A stretch of DNA of 64,000 nt from Planctomycetota bacterium (GTDB lineage Bacteria; Planctomycetota; UBA1135; GCA-002686595): positions 1 to 64,000 of the forward strand of contig DUBE01000059.1 of NCBI GenBank assembly GCA_012960475.1. Reading direction: 5' to 3'. The translations under genes were made by a program, and so were the position numbers. The notes beneath the pieces are model-generated. The model worked only from the letters and a program-made list of their open reading frames with translations, was not told the origin of the DNA and did not search any database. Shown in pieces: positions 41,611 through 49,973 of this stretch. The stretch's first letter is position 1. Each line of letters starts with the position of its first letter.

Positions 41611-42828
41611 TCAGTCCCCAGGACAAACCTCGCGGCCAGCCACCAGCACCCGTCTCACTGCGGGCAACGATCCGGTCAATGCTTCGAGCGCCCCGGACCT
41701 CGAGCGAGGTGTCAGATCCCATTGGACCAGATCTGCCTGAAACCCCTTGGCAACTCTGCCAAGCCGCTGGGACCAGCCCAGGCAATGGGCGCCACCCTCG
41801 GTAGCCATGGTCCAGATCTCAGAAGGATCGAGGTCAGAGCAAGCTACACGCATGCGCGCCATCTCCGCGCGCATGTCCAGATCCCAATTGCTTGCCCTGG
41901 AATCGGTACCCAGGGCCAGGACAACTCCCGCATCCAGCCAAGAGCGCGCATCAAAGCTCGAGCGCCGAAAGAACCTGTGGCTCTGAGGACAGTGCACCAC
42001 CGTTGCACCCGCGCGGGCGATGGTTTCGATGCCCGAGGCGCTGACGCGGTTGCAATGCACCAGCGCAGTGCGCCTCGCGAGCAAGCCGGTCCGCTCCAGA
42101 TGATCGAGGGAACTCAGACCCGGACTCGCGGGCAAGACTCTCGCCAGCGGGCCACTTCCGCGCCGCATCCACTGATCCTCCGCCAAACTCTCCGCGAAGT
42201 GAATCGAAATGGGCACCCGGCGTCGACTCGCCTGGCGGGCCAGCGCCCGACCCAGAGCTGCTGACACGGTATAGGGAGCATGAGGAGCAAGGCCAAAAGC
42301 CAGAGTCTGTGTCCCGCGCCGGGGAGCCCGGGCAAAGCGAAGTGCAGCGCGAGTGCGCTTGGGATCCCAGGCATCAAGGGCCTCGCGCCAGATCCGAGTA
42401 CGCAGGGGATGAACAGCGAGCACTCCTGTTGCCAGCCCGAGAGAGTCATTGTCCCCCAACGCAGTGGTGCCCGTGGCCAACAGCCGGTCGGCTCCCTGCT
42501 GCAGACCCTTCTGCAAGTCAGCCCGTTTGATCCTCATCCGTGCTTGCATCAATGCCGCAACCCAAGGGGCAAAGGGCAGCCGAGGAACCACCCCTTCCAA
42601 TGCGGTCAGTTCCAGGTGCGCATGGGCATTGACCAGTCCAGCACTCCAGAGCCCTGGGCCCTTATCCTCAAGCGCGGCGTCCGATCGCCGAGCAAGGCGT
42701 CGGGCAGCGGATAGAGAAGGAACGACCTCCAGGATTCGGGCTCCACGCAACAGGATCCCTGCGCCCTTCAGAAAAAAATCTCCCTGGCAGAGCACCTGGC
42801 GCGCCAGAATCATCTTGGTGCTGAGCAT
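41611..42828 (-). CDS. Amidohydrolase (SsnA/MtaD/TrzN-like deaminase group)
   Basis: ATG 42828 follows GGGAGGAG with good spacing. The 405-residue protein has the metal motif HAHLEL (NAHAHLE near residue 68), FGLAPHAPYTVSAALG, SIHFAESLAED, ALVHCNRVS, VVHCPQSHRFF, and the metal aspartate in ALGTDSRASNWDLD, then EGGAHCLGW and the closing strand RRVLVAGREVCPGD. These are the blocks of the subtype III amidohydrolases that deaminate purines, 5'-methylthioadenosine, S-adenosylhomocysteine or guanidine-like compounds. The substrate cannot be assigned. Confidence 0.88.
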   Translation of the reverse strand: MLSTKMILARQVLCQGDFFLKGAGILLRGARILEVVPSLSAARRLARRSDAALEDKGPGLWSAGLVNAHAHLELTALEGVVPRLPFAPWVAALMQARMRIKRADLQKGLQQGADRLLATGTTALGDNDSLGLATGVLAVHPLRTRIWREALDAWDPKRTRAALRFARAPRRGTQTLAFGLAPHAPYTVSAALGRALARQASRRRVPISIHFAESLAEDQWMRRGSGPLARVLPASPGLSSLDHLERTGLLARRTALVHCNRVSASGIETIARAGATVVHCPQSHRFFRRSSFDARSWLDAGVVLALGTDSRASNWDLDMRAEMARMRVACSDLDPSEIWTMATEGGAHCLGWSQRLGRVAKGFQADLVQWDLTPRSRSGALEALTGSLPAVRRVLVAGREVCPGD

Positions 42829-42880
42829 GCTCTCCTCCCACCCAGCGCGGGGCTCCGAGCCTTCACAATCCTGAACTGCT

Positions 42881-42911
42881 GAGCGCCCGCCTGGAAGCCA
42901 GGCTCGTGCTC
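42881..42911. terminator. Candidate hairpin downstream of the giant lipoprotein
   Basis: GCCTGG-AAG-CCAGGC forms a 6-bp stem, flanked after a symmetric 4x4 mismatch by GAGC and GCTC. It lies 39 bases past the stop at 42950 on the minus strand and upstream of the amidohydrolase start. No T-run follows, so this is a candidate only. Confidence 0.3.
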
Positions 42912-42949
42912 CCTCAAAATGAGCTGCCCAGCCACAGGTCCGCGCGCGA

Positions 42950-45900
42950 TCAGTTCGGGTCGCTCTTGATGTAGAGACCGGTCACACCTGCCACCTTCAA
43001 GCGGCCGAACAGCCCGTTTACGTCCAGCGAGCCATCAGGCAGGTTGATCGTGTGATCAAACAGGATCGTGTAACGGACCATGTTGGGCGTAGGCTTGCCG
43101 AACTGCACCGCCCAGTCATTGAGCAGAGCAGGGTGATCCACCCAAGGGGAAACCGAGCCCGCCACGATCGGCGAATGAACACCTATCAGAGTCAGGTTGC
43201 AGGGATCATTGTGAATGTTGCCGTCGGTGTCCGAGTGATTGAGATCAAGGCTTGTCATGGCTCGCGCACCCTGGAAACGCACCACGACGGGTGCATTTTG
43301 GGCACCCTCACCGAAGGGGCCGAGTTCCGTACCGAAGAAATCTTCCCAGGAGACGCCACCAAGCTGGCTGTCCACATCGGCCGCAAGATCGATACCGCGG
43401 AATGGGATCGACACCGTCGGACCAGCATCAGAAATGTAAAGCACATTCATGTTCCAGGCCATCTCAGCGGGATCTGTGTTGATGCCGTCATCATCACGGA
43501 AGTTCAGAGCAAAAAAGTTGCCGGAAGGCCGGATCCAACAAGACACCGAGCCACTGAGGGAATCCGGACGGCGACGGGGAGCCGCAATCGGAGAGTTGAC
43601 TCCCAGCCAATTGAGGCTGTTGGGATCGAGAAGATCTACGGGAAGAATCCGGTTGGCCAGACCAAGGTGGGTCAGATTACCCGTATCGTCCTCGATCCAG
43701 ATCAGGCCTGCGCCCCCATCGCCGCCTGAGCTGGCGCTGAACCCAGCTGCTCCGCCCAGACCGCCGGAGACATCCAAACGACCCGGGTTCGGCTGGCCTA
43801 CACCAGGCGCGGATCCCAAGCTGATCACCGGGGCCTGCAGTCGCAGGACACCACCAGAACCTCCACCACCGGGCATACCGAACTGATAGTAGTCACCCGG
43901 GGAGCCCGGAATTGAACTGCCACCAACACCACCAGAAGCATCGATCCGGCCATTGATCGTAATGGCCCTTCCGCTGGTCAATTGCAGGGCACCACCGCCA
44001 AAGCCACCGCGAGCTCCGGAGTGGTCGTGCCAAGAATAGAACGTGGATGAAATGCCCACACAGGCCCAGGTGCTGGCATCGTTGTAGCCGCTGACGCCCG
44101 TACGATAGGGATGGTTGCCTCCACCGCCTCCGCCAGAACCGCCACGCAGGTAAGCAGGGAAGTCCACAGGGTTGGCACCACCCACGAACCACTCCAACTT
44201 GCGCTTGATGTAACCCGAGTTGTTGATGCTCGGGGGGGCCAGCAAGACCTCAGCCGAATTGCCACCCACGGGATTGTTCGGGGGGTTGTTCGAGAGTGTG
44301 ACATTCGGGAACTGCGCAGTGGGCTCCTCCGAGAGGGAGACGCCAGTGGTTCCGTCAATGGAATAGGCCCCACCCGATCCAACCCGACCGATGGTCAGGG
44401 AGACGCAACGCATGTCATTGCCGTACTCAGGCAGCAGTTGCAAGTTGAACCAGATATCGGTTTCCGGATTGGCCTCGGTGCCAGTGGTCACATTTCCATT
44501 TCCATAGTTGGCCGGGTAGCGATTTGCCCCCAAGCCTTCTGCGATAGCTTGCAGGCCGGAGGTGCGCCCGATGCCCTGCCCAGAGCGGCCATTCGTGACG
44601 GCTCCCGGATTGGCGATTGCATCACTGAGGGGGTCATTCGCCCCGAGGCCCAGCATAGATGCTCCGCTGAAGTCGTAGCGGTCGGCTCCCAGGCCCCCAT
44701 CGCCACCATTGGCAGCGTTGATTGCTGTGACCATGCCATCGAGTTCCCAGACCGTGTCGCTCGAGGGGAGTCCAGGCTCGATCGGGTCGGTGGAAACCGA
44801 GCCCGCAATCGCTGTGTATTGATTGACCGGGGTGGGCGCAGGAGAATTCTCCAGATCGAGGTAATCCACTCCGATTTCGTGGAACACCACATCGCCCACA
44901 ACATAGTCCGAGCCTGAATCCCAATCGGATTGCACGGTCTTGGCGGTCTGTGAGTTGTGAGCCGCGGGAGTCGCCCCGGACATGTTGATAATGCCGCCAG
45001 CGTCGATGTCCACCGGGCCACGGGAGTAGACCCGCGCGGGGGTCTTACCCACGATACGCAGGGATCCACCGGTCTGAATGCGAATGCGGCTGAACTCAAA
45101 TCCGGAGCCGGGGATCAAGCTCCCCAGGTTGGCGGGATCTTCCACCATGCCCGTCACCAGGATCTCGTCCGGGAAGCCACCAAGGGTGCCATTCGGCGGG
45201 CCACCGATCAGGGAACTGTCCACGTTGCCGATCAGGTCCATGGGCCGACCCGCTAGAGGGAAGAGCTGGTAGTCCGAGTTCAGCTCAATGGTCTCGCCCT
45301 GGTCGATCAACAATTCACCCAGGCGACCCGAGCCGCCGCCGCCGCCGCGACTCAACTGTCCTCCGCCCCAGACACCACTGGAACGCCGAAAGTCTTCATT
45401 GGAGTTCGGATCAGGTCCGGCAATTGCAAAATCCTCTCCCCCGACCTGAGGAATCACCAGTTCGCCGAACTCCACAAATTCCGGGGTAAAACTGTGCAAC
45501 CCCCCGCCATTTTCAAGAGTCACCCCATTCCCAACCAAATCGACCACGGCCGCGGGAATGCTGATGGTCACCAGGCGAGGCAGAGCCCCGGTTCCCGAGG
45601 AAGGCAGGTCCAGGTCCGGCTGGAAGACCACATAGGTCTCCAGATTGGCAATGTCCACGAAGGCTTGAAACAAGGGGTTCGAGGTGAAACCCGGATCAAG
45701 AGTGGGCAGGGGAGAACCATAGGTTCCCCCGATGATCGTGCGGTCAGCGGTAGAGGTGTCTCCGTCCTGATCCACTTCCACACGGATGAAGGGCGCACTA
45801 CCCGTCTGGGGATTGACCACCGAGGCCAGGTTCATTATGTCATTGAAGCGAATACGAATGCGGCTCCCACTCCAAACATCAACCAGGTCCTCGGGTCCGT

Positions 45901-46531
45901 TGACCAACTGATTGCGTAGCAGGATCGGATCGCCATTGGGATCGACGCCAATCTTGACATCCGCATAGATCGCCACTGAGGGCGAGCCCGGGACCGGGTC
46001 CACGATGCCTTCGGATGTAATCACCGAACAGAGCAATCTGTTCTGGTTGGGTCGGCCGGAGATACTGCGGATGTATGGCGGTGGATCGTTTTGCAGGACT
46101 CCGGAAATCGTCACCTGATAGGTGCGGTCCGGCAGCAGAGCGAAACTCGGGTTGCCGTTGATGTCAAAGCTCAGGGCTGGGCGGAAGATCAGACGCCTCG
46201 GCTCGGTGGGATCGGTGGTGAAAGTGCCCTGGGGCGTGGTGCCCGTGGAGGCGTCCACAACCCTGAACGAAGCTGAGTTGATGCTCACCAGATCGATCTG
46301 TTCCGAGAAAAGGACCGAGATTTCCTGGTTCTGATAGGTGTTGCCGATCGAGCAGGCGACCTGATCGCCGCCACTGGGGTCGTCACCGACACCGCTGGAG
46401 CAGCCCAAGGAGCAGGAGACAATGTAGAGATTGCCTGTGGCGACGGCGTTGCTGACGGAACCGTCGCAAGAGCCAAGAATGAGGACTGCGCCGAGGCCGG
46501 CAGCACTGATGAGGGGTTGAAGGAGCTTCAT
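42950..46531 (-). CDS. Giant glycine-rich Ig-like exported lipoprotein
   Basis: ATG 46531 begins MKLLQPLISAAGLGAVLILG and the lipobox LGSC at residues 19-22; the frame is open to 46609. The protein is about 1193 residues. Residues 60-160 form a Big_5 (SbsA Ig-like) domain (QNQEISVLFSEQIDLVSINS, then LLPDRTYQVTISG), and a second follows to about 340. From about 395 come glycine runs (SRGGGGGSGR), then short beta-strand units such as IQTGGSLRIVGKTPARVYSR and GPVDIDAGGIINMSG near 495. A long glycine-rich part near 800-940 (GGSGGGGGGNHPY, GGAGLIWIEDD) comes next, then a beta-rich C-terminus. Two further genes at 58115-63630 have the same plan. It is probably a surface or matrix protein. Confidence 0.85.
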   Translation of the reverse strand: MKLLQPLISAAGLGAVLILGSCDGSVSNAVATGNLYIVSCSLGCSSGVGDDPSGGDQVACSIGNTYQNQEISVLFSEQIDLVSINSASFRVVDASTGTTPQGTFTTDPTEPRRLIFRPALSFDINGNPSFALLPDRTYQVTISGVLQNDPPPYIRSISGRPNQNRLLCSVITSEGIVDPVPGSPSVAIYADVKIGVDPNGDPILLRNQLVNGPEDLVDVWSGSRIRIRFNDIMNLASVVNPQTGSAPFIRVEVDQDGDTSTADRTIIGGTYGSPLPTLDPGFTSNPLFQAFVDIANLETYVVFQPDLDLPSSGTGALPRLVTISIPAAVVDLVGNGVTLENGGGLHSFTPEFVEFGELVIPQVGGEDFAIAGPDPNSNEDFRRSSGVWGGGQLSRGGGGGSGRLGELLIDQGETIELNSDYQLFPLAGRPMDLIGNVDSSLIGGPPNGTLGGFPDEILVTGMVEDPANLGSLIPGSGFEFSRIRIQTGGSLRIVGKTPARVYSRGPVDIDAGGIINMSGATPAAHNSQTAKTVQSDWDSGSDYVVGDVVFHEIGVDYLDLENSPAPTPVNQYTAIAGSVSTDPIEPGLPSSDTVWELDGMVTAINAANGGDGGLGADRYDFSGASMLGLGANDPLSDAIANPGAVTNGRSGQGIGRTSGLQAIAEGLGANRYPANYGNGNVTTGTEANPETDIWFNLQLLPEYGNDMRCVSLTIGRVGSGGAYSIDGTTGVSLSEEPTAQFPNVTLSNNPPNNPVGGNSAEVLLAPPSINNSGYIKRKLEWFVGGANPVDFPAYLRGGSGGGGGGNHPYRTGVSGYNDASTWACVGISSTFYSWHDHSGARGGFGGGALQLTSGRAITINGRIDASGGVGGSSIPGSPGDYYQFGMPGGGGSGGVLRLQAPVISLGSAPGVGQPNPGRLDVSGGLGGAAGFSASSGGDGGAGLIWIEDDTGNLTHLGLANRILPVDLLDPNSLNWLGVNSPIAAPRRRPDSLSGSVSCWIRPSGNFFALNFRDDDGINTDPAEMAWNMNVLYISDAGPTVSIPFRGIDLAADVDSQLGGVSWEDFFGTELGPFGEGAQNAPVVVRFQGARAMTSLDLNHSDTDGNIHNDPCNLTLIGVHSPIVAGSVSPWVDHPALLNDWAVQFGKPTPNMVRYTILFDHTINLPDGSLDVNGLFGRLKVAGVTGLYIKSDPN

Positions 46532-47017
46532 GCTTCCAATGGGGCCACGCCGCCCGCTGGCGGAGGGGTCTTGTTGGGGGGCCGAGGAGGGGTCAAGGGG
46601 GCTGGCCAACCTGCTGGGGGGCTCAGGAATATACTCACGAGGTGGGATTGGTTGCCAAACGAATCGAAAGAACTCATGGGCAGGACTCTCCCATGGCCCG
46701 GGGCTTGCTGGCCCTGAGGAGAAAAATCCCCGCCAGGACCCCTGCCAGAGCCAACTTCCCTTGCAGCAGGGGGTAGCACCCGCCAGGACGGGCCCCTTGC
46801 GCTAGAATCCCAGAACACCGTGAATTACCTGCATATGCGATCGCCCATGAGACGCATCCCAGACCGCCACAGGGGCTGAAATAGCCCTGTTCAGAATAAT
46901 CCAGCCCCAGTCCGCGACCCGAATTGCTGAGCAAGATTTCCCTTCTGAGTGGCCTCACGGTGCTCTTGACGCCTCAAAATCCGTGCCAGCCACCGGATCC
47001 CTGTCCCCCCCCTGCCA
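46532..47017. other. Divergent intergenic region, 486 bp
   Basis: This lies between the starts of the giant lipoprotein (minus) and the HEAT-like lipoprotein (plus). It contains the overlapping perfect palindromes GCATATGC at 46831-46838 and GCGATCGC at 46837-46844, and a TTGACG at 46966-46971 that could be a -35 box but has no good -10 partner. I see no supported gene on either strand. Confidence 0.5.
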
Positions 47018-48082
47018 ATGCACCCCTGCCCTAGAAGCCCACTCCCAAGCCCCCCCACCGCACAAGGAAACCGAGCGGCAACGCACACCCCCCGGAGGCA
47101 ACCAGGTACCCCAAGGGGCTCCCAGGCCGCGCTCCTGCTGTGCGGTCTGGCCCTGACACTTGCTGCCTGTGATCAACCCTCAACCTCCATCGAGGAAGGA
47201 GGGCAAAGGACCAGAGACGAGTGGGGCATCCCCCTCGATGCCCCGGTTTCCACGGCCTCTCGCGATCAGATCGGTCTCTTGATCCAGCAGTTCCGCCCTC
47301 TGGACGCGACCCTCACAAGCGATCACCACGACCGCTGGCTCGCTGACCAGCGCTCACGCATCGATCGAGTCATCTCCCAGGGCGAAGGAGCCGGCAATGC
47401 AGCCCTGCACGCTTACACCGGTGCCGCCGAGGAACCCTACCTGGTGCGCCGCGCACTCCTATGGACTGGCGGGCTGGCAGCGCCAGAAAACGCACGCGAG
47501 TTACTGCACAACTTGTTCATCACCTATGGCTCCCCCATCGCCGACCGGACAGAGGCCGCCCTGGTCTTGTCCCTGACTTCCCCGCGACTGTTTTTCTCGG
47601 ATGCCAAACCGATCCTCGAGCGCACCAAGGTCAAACGCCAGACCTTGCCGGACGACGAGTTTCTGGTGCGTGGCTGGATCAACGCCTGCCTCAAGACTGG
47701 TGAGTCACCGGTACCCATGCTCGCCCAAGTCGCAACCAACCTGCGGCTGGACCCTCCAGCCCGCTGGCAGGCAGCCAAGCGCATGCGCGAGTTCCCCCTG
47801 GAGCCAATCGGACAGAGAGCACTGGAGTCCTGTCTGGTCGAGTCCAGCGGGGATGGCTACTTGCGCCGCATGTCGGCTCAGTCCCTGCGTGAGTTATTGC
47901 CCTCGGAAACCGCCTGCGCATTGTTTGCTGAGGTGGCGCGGCGCGAATCAGACAGCAACTTCCGCGCATTCTTGCTCGACATGATGCAACGCAACTGCCG
48001 AGGCCTCTTGCTCGATGCCGAAGGACTGATCAAGGATCCTGATCCGCTTCCAAACCTGAGCGGAGAACAAGACGGCCGATGA
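47018..48082 (+). CDS. Lipoprotein with HEAT-like helical repeats, unknown function
   Basis: The only in-frame ATG is at 47018, which puts an unusually long basic n-region (about 35 residues, Pro- and Arg-rich) ahead of the hydrophobic core and the canonical lipobox LAAC at residues 48-51. The mature part of about 300 residues is helical, with repeating pairs such as YLVRRALLWTGGLAAPENAR, RTEAALVLSLTSPRLFFSDA and RALESCLVESSGDGYLRRMS, consistent with HEAT/armadillo-like packing. No enzyme motif is seen. It overlaps tatD by ATGA. Confidence 0.75.
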   Translation: MHPCPRSPLPSPPTAQGNRAATHTPRRQPGTPRGSQAALLLCGLALTLAACDQPSTSIEEGGQRTRDEWGIPLDAPVSTASRDQIGLLIQQFRPLDATLTSDHHDRWLADQRSRIDRVISQGEGAGNAALHAYTGAAEEPYLVRRALLWTGGLAAPENARELLHNLFITYGSPIADRTEAALVLSLTSPRLFFSDAKPILERTKVKRQTLPDDEFLVRGWINACLKTGESPVPMLAQVATNLRLDPPARWQAAKRMREFPLEPIGQRALESCLVESSGDGYLRRMSAQSLRELLPSETACALFAEVARRESDSNFRAFLLDMMQRNCRGLLLDAEGLIKDPDPLPNLSGEQDGR

Positions 48083-48846
48083 TCACCGACAGCCATTGTC
48101 ATCTGTACTGGGACTCGTTCCAACAAGACCTCGCCCAGACCCTCCAGCGCGCTCAAGAGCGAGGAGTCGAGCGCATGGTGGTGGTAGGCACCAACGTGGA
48201 GACCTCGACTCAGGCCAAGCAACTGGCTGACGAACATGAGAACCTCTACGCCACTGCGGGTATCCACCCCCACGATACAGAGCAGACTGGCGAAGCAGAG
48301 CGAGCCGCCATCCGCGCCCTGGCCCAGGACCCCGGTTGCGTTGCCATCGGCGAGACTGGTCTCGACTGGTTCAAGGAGTACAGCCCGCGCGAGGCCCAGA
48401 TGGACTCCTTTGGCTGGCACCTGGACCTGGCGCGTGAACTGGACAAGGCAGTCATCATTCACTGCCGAGACGCCCATCAGGAGACCGCCCGCATGGTCAA
48501 GGAGCACCCCCTGCGCAGAGGCGTAATGCACTGCTACACCATGGGGCCCGAAGAGCTTGAGCCCTATCTTGCAGCGGGCTTCTGCATCTCGTTCTCGGGT
48601 GTAGTGACCTTCCCGCGCAACGAAGACAACCGCGAAGCGGTGCGGCAGGTCCCCCTGGATCGCATCCTGGTGGAGACCGATTGCCCCTTCCTTGCGCCAC
48701 AGGGTTTTCGAGGCAAGCGCAATGAACCGGCCCTGGTGGCCGAAGTCCTGGGCAAAGTCGCCGAACTCAAGGGCCTGAGCATCGAGGAGATGGCGCGCAT
48801 CACAAGCGAGAACGCCGCTCAGCTGTTCGACCTCCCGCCGGTCTAG
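48079..48846 (+). CDS. tatD: TatD family metal-dependent DNase/hydrolase
   Basis: The 255-residue protein shows the TatD barrel motifs in order: ITDSHCHLYWDSF (HxH), GIHPHDTEQTG, AIGETGLDWFKEYSPREAQ, AVIIHCRDAHQETARMV, GVMHCYTMGPEEL, and ILVETDCPFLAPQGFRGKRN (metal aspartate and arginine loop). TatD proteins are 3'-5' exonucleases or related hydrolases; some act on D-aminoacyl-tRNA. ATG 48079 overlaps the upstream lipoprotein stop. A strong hairpin terminator follows 31 bases after the stop. Confidence 0.95.
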   Translation: MITDSHCHLYWDSFQQDLAQTLQRAQERGVERMVVVGTNVETSTQAKQLADEHENLYATAGIHPHDTEQTGEAERAAIRALAQDPGCVAIGETGLDWFKEYSPREAQMDSFGWHLDLARELDKAVIIHCRDAHQETARMVKEHPLRRGVMHCYTMGPEELEPYLAAGFCISFSGVVTFPRNEDNREAVRQVPLDRILVETDCPFLAPQGFRGKRNEPALVAEVLGKVAELKGLSIEEMARITSENAAQLFDLPPV

Positions 48847-48877
48847 GCAGCGGCGCTCTCCCTTCCATCAAATAGGA

Positions 48878-48909
48878 AGGGGCGCCTGCGGTAAACCGCA
48901 GGCGCCCCT
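48878..48909. terminator. Strong bidirectional hairpin terminator between tatD and the pilin gene
   Basis: A perfect 14-bp stem (AGGGGCGCCTGCGG and its complement) encloses a TAAA loop. It lies 31 bases after tatD and 31 bases after the pilin gene stop on the other strand. There is no T-run on the plus side, but stem length and GC content are high enough to stop both convergent transcripts. It is the clearest terminator in the window. Confidence 0.85.
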
Positions 48910-48940
48910 CAAGCAAGAAGCAAGATACGCCGGATGGCGA

Positions 48941-49696
48941 TCAGTTGCCGACGGGAGTCCAGATGTTTCCGTCTTGGGCGGTCACCACGGGAGTGGCGCC
49001 GCTGTTGTCGAGCAGGCCCAGGGCTGCGTCCATGTCAGCGGCAGACAGGGCTTCAGAGAATGCCGGCATGCTGGTCGTGCCGGAGTACTGGTCCGCGGTG
49101 TCGCGGTTGGAATAGCTGATGATGTCTCCTTCCTGGTTGATGAAGAAGGTACGCATGCCGGTCTTGCCAGCGTCTACGGGCCAGGCATAACAACACCACA
49201 TTACTTCGCAGTTGGAACTACCGGGATTGGTAGTGGCCGCTCCACCGGTCGCAGCCTCGGCCACGCCCAACGACGGGCTGGCATCACTGGGAAGCCAGAT
49301 CTGATAGAAGTAGCCTTGACGCTCGACCAGGCTGACCGTGATGTCGCCGAAGGGAGTTGCCAGGTAGGGCGGGTCAAGGGGCGCGGCGACATCTCCCGCC
49401 GCAACACCGATGCGCAAGTCAGCAACACCAGCCAGCTCGCCAAAGTAGCCGAACTCACCACCGCCGTCGTAGTCGGTGTCCACGGAGGACGAAGCCTGGA
49501 ACTGCTGCTGGGACGCTGCGATCGAGCGCAGGGTCGCAACGGCGGCGTTCTCGTTGGCTGAGATGCGGGCGCTCATGAGCTTGGGCAAAGCAATGGCGGC
49601 GATAATGGCGATGATCGCAACGACGATCATCAGTTCAATGAGGGTGAAACCCGCTTTGTTGTTGTTGTTGACTTTCATATTCGAATTGCTGGACAT
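48941..49696 (-). CDS. Type IV pilin-like / type II pseudopilin protein
   Basis: ATG 49696 (or 49678); the frame is open to 49816. A 16-residue leader (MSSNSNMKVNNNNKAG) ends in Gly before the mature FTLIELMIVVAIIAIIAAIA, which carries Phe+1 and Glu+5 as required by prepilin peptidase. The helix continues through ISANENAAVATLRSIAASQQ. The globular part has GYFYQIWLPSDA, a cysteine group (NCEVMWCCYAWP) and RTFFINQEGDIISYSN, a pattern seen in planctomycete pilin-like proteins. The 251-residue length is larger than major pilins of most species. The pilus genes pilC, pilB and pilT follow upstream on the same strand. Confidence 0.9.
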   Translation of the reverse strand: MSSNSNMKVNNNNKAGFTLIELMIVVAIIAIIAAIALPKLMSARISANENAAVATLRSIAASQQQFQASSSVDTDYDGGGEFGYFGELAGVADLRIGVAAGDVAAPLDPPYLATPFGDITVSLVERQGYFYQIWLPSDASPSLGVAEAATGGAATTNPGSSNCEVMWCCYAWPVDAGKTGMRTFFINQEGDIISYSNRDTADQYSGTTSMPAFSEALSAADMDAALGLLDNSGATPVVTAQDGNIWTPVGN

Positions 49697-49753
49697 GGAC
49701 AGGCGCCGATGGGCCTGGATCTGGTAGCGAATCCCCTTTGGGGTTTCTGGTGG

Positions 49754-49778
49754 GTCCCCAGAAGAAAGGCCTGGGGAC
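49754..49778. promoter_or_regulatory. Hairpin in the pilin leader region
   Basis: GTCCCCAG (49754-49761) and CTGGGGAC (49771-49778) are perfect 8-bp complements around a 9-base loop. The hairpin would lie about 58-82 bases upstream of the pilin start in the transcript. It could stabilise the mRNA, attenuate read-through from pilC, or end the pilC transcript; the choice cannot be made from sequence. Confidence 0.45.
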
Positions 49779-49973
49779 GCGGCATAGTGCGATCCGGTAA
49801 TCCGAAGGCACTGCACGCCGTGCTATGGATATCGTCCTTGGGGTTGAGAGGCTTGAGGGTCTGCCGGGTGTGTCTCAAAATTGGATTCGGGAATCTCAAG
49901 CATTCAATTCAAGTCCGATAGACCTGCGACTTGAGCACTCCAAAAACCGGTCCTGTGAGCCCCCAGAGGGGTT

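Noticed and set aside
45320..45355. Microsatellite of GCC triplets as a mobile or regulatory repeat
   Set aside because: It simply encodes a glycine run in the giant protein; the same applies near 61555-61580.
49697..49973. Sigma-54 promoter for the pilin gene
   Set aside because: I found no TGGCAC-N5-TTGC match on the minus strand in this gap.
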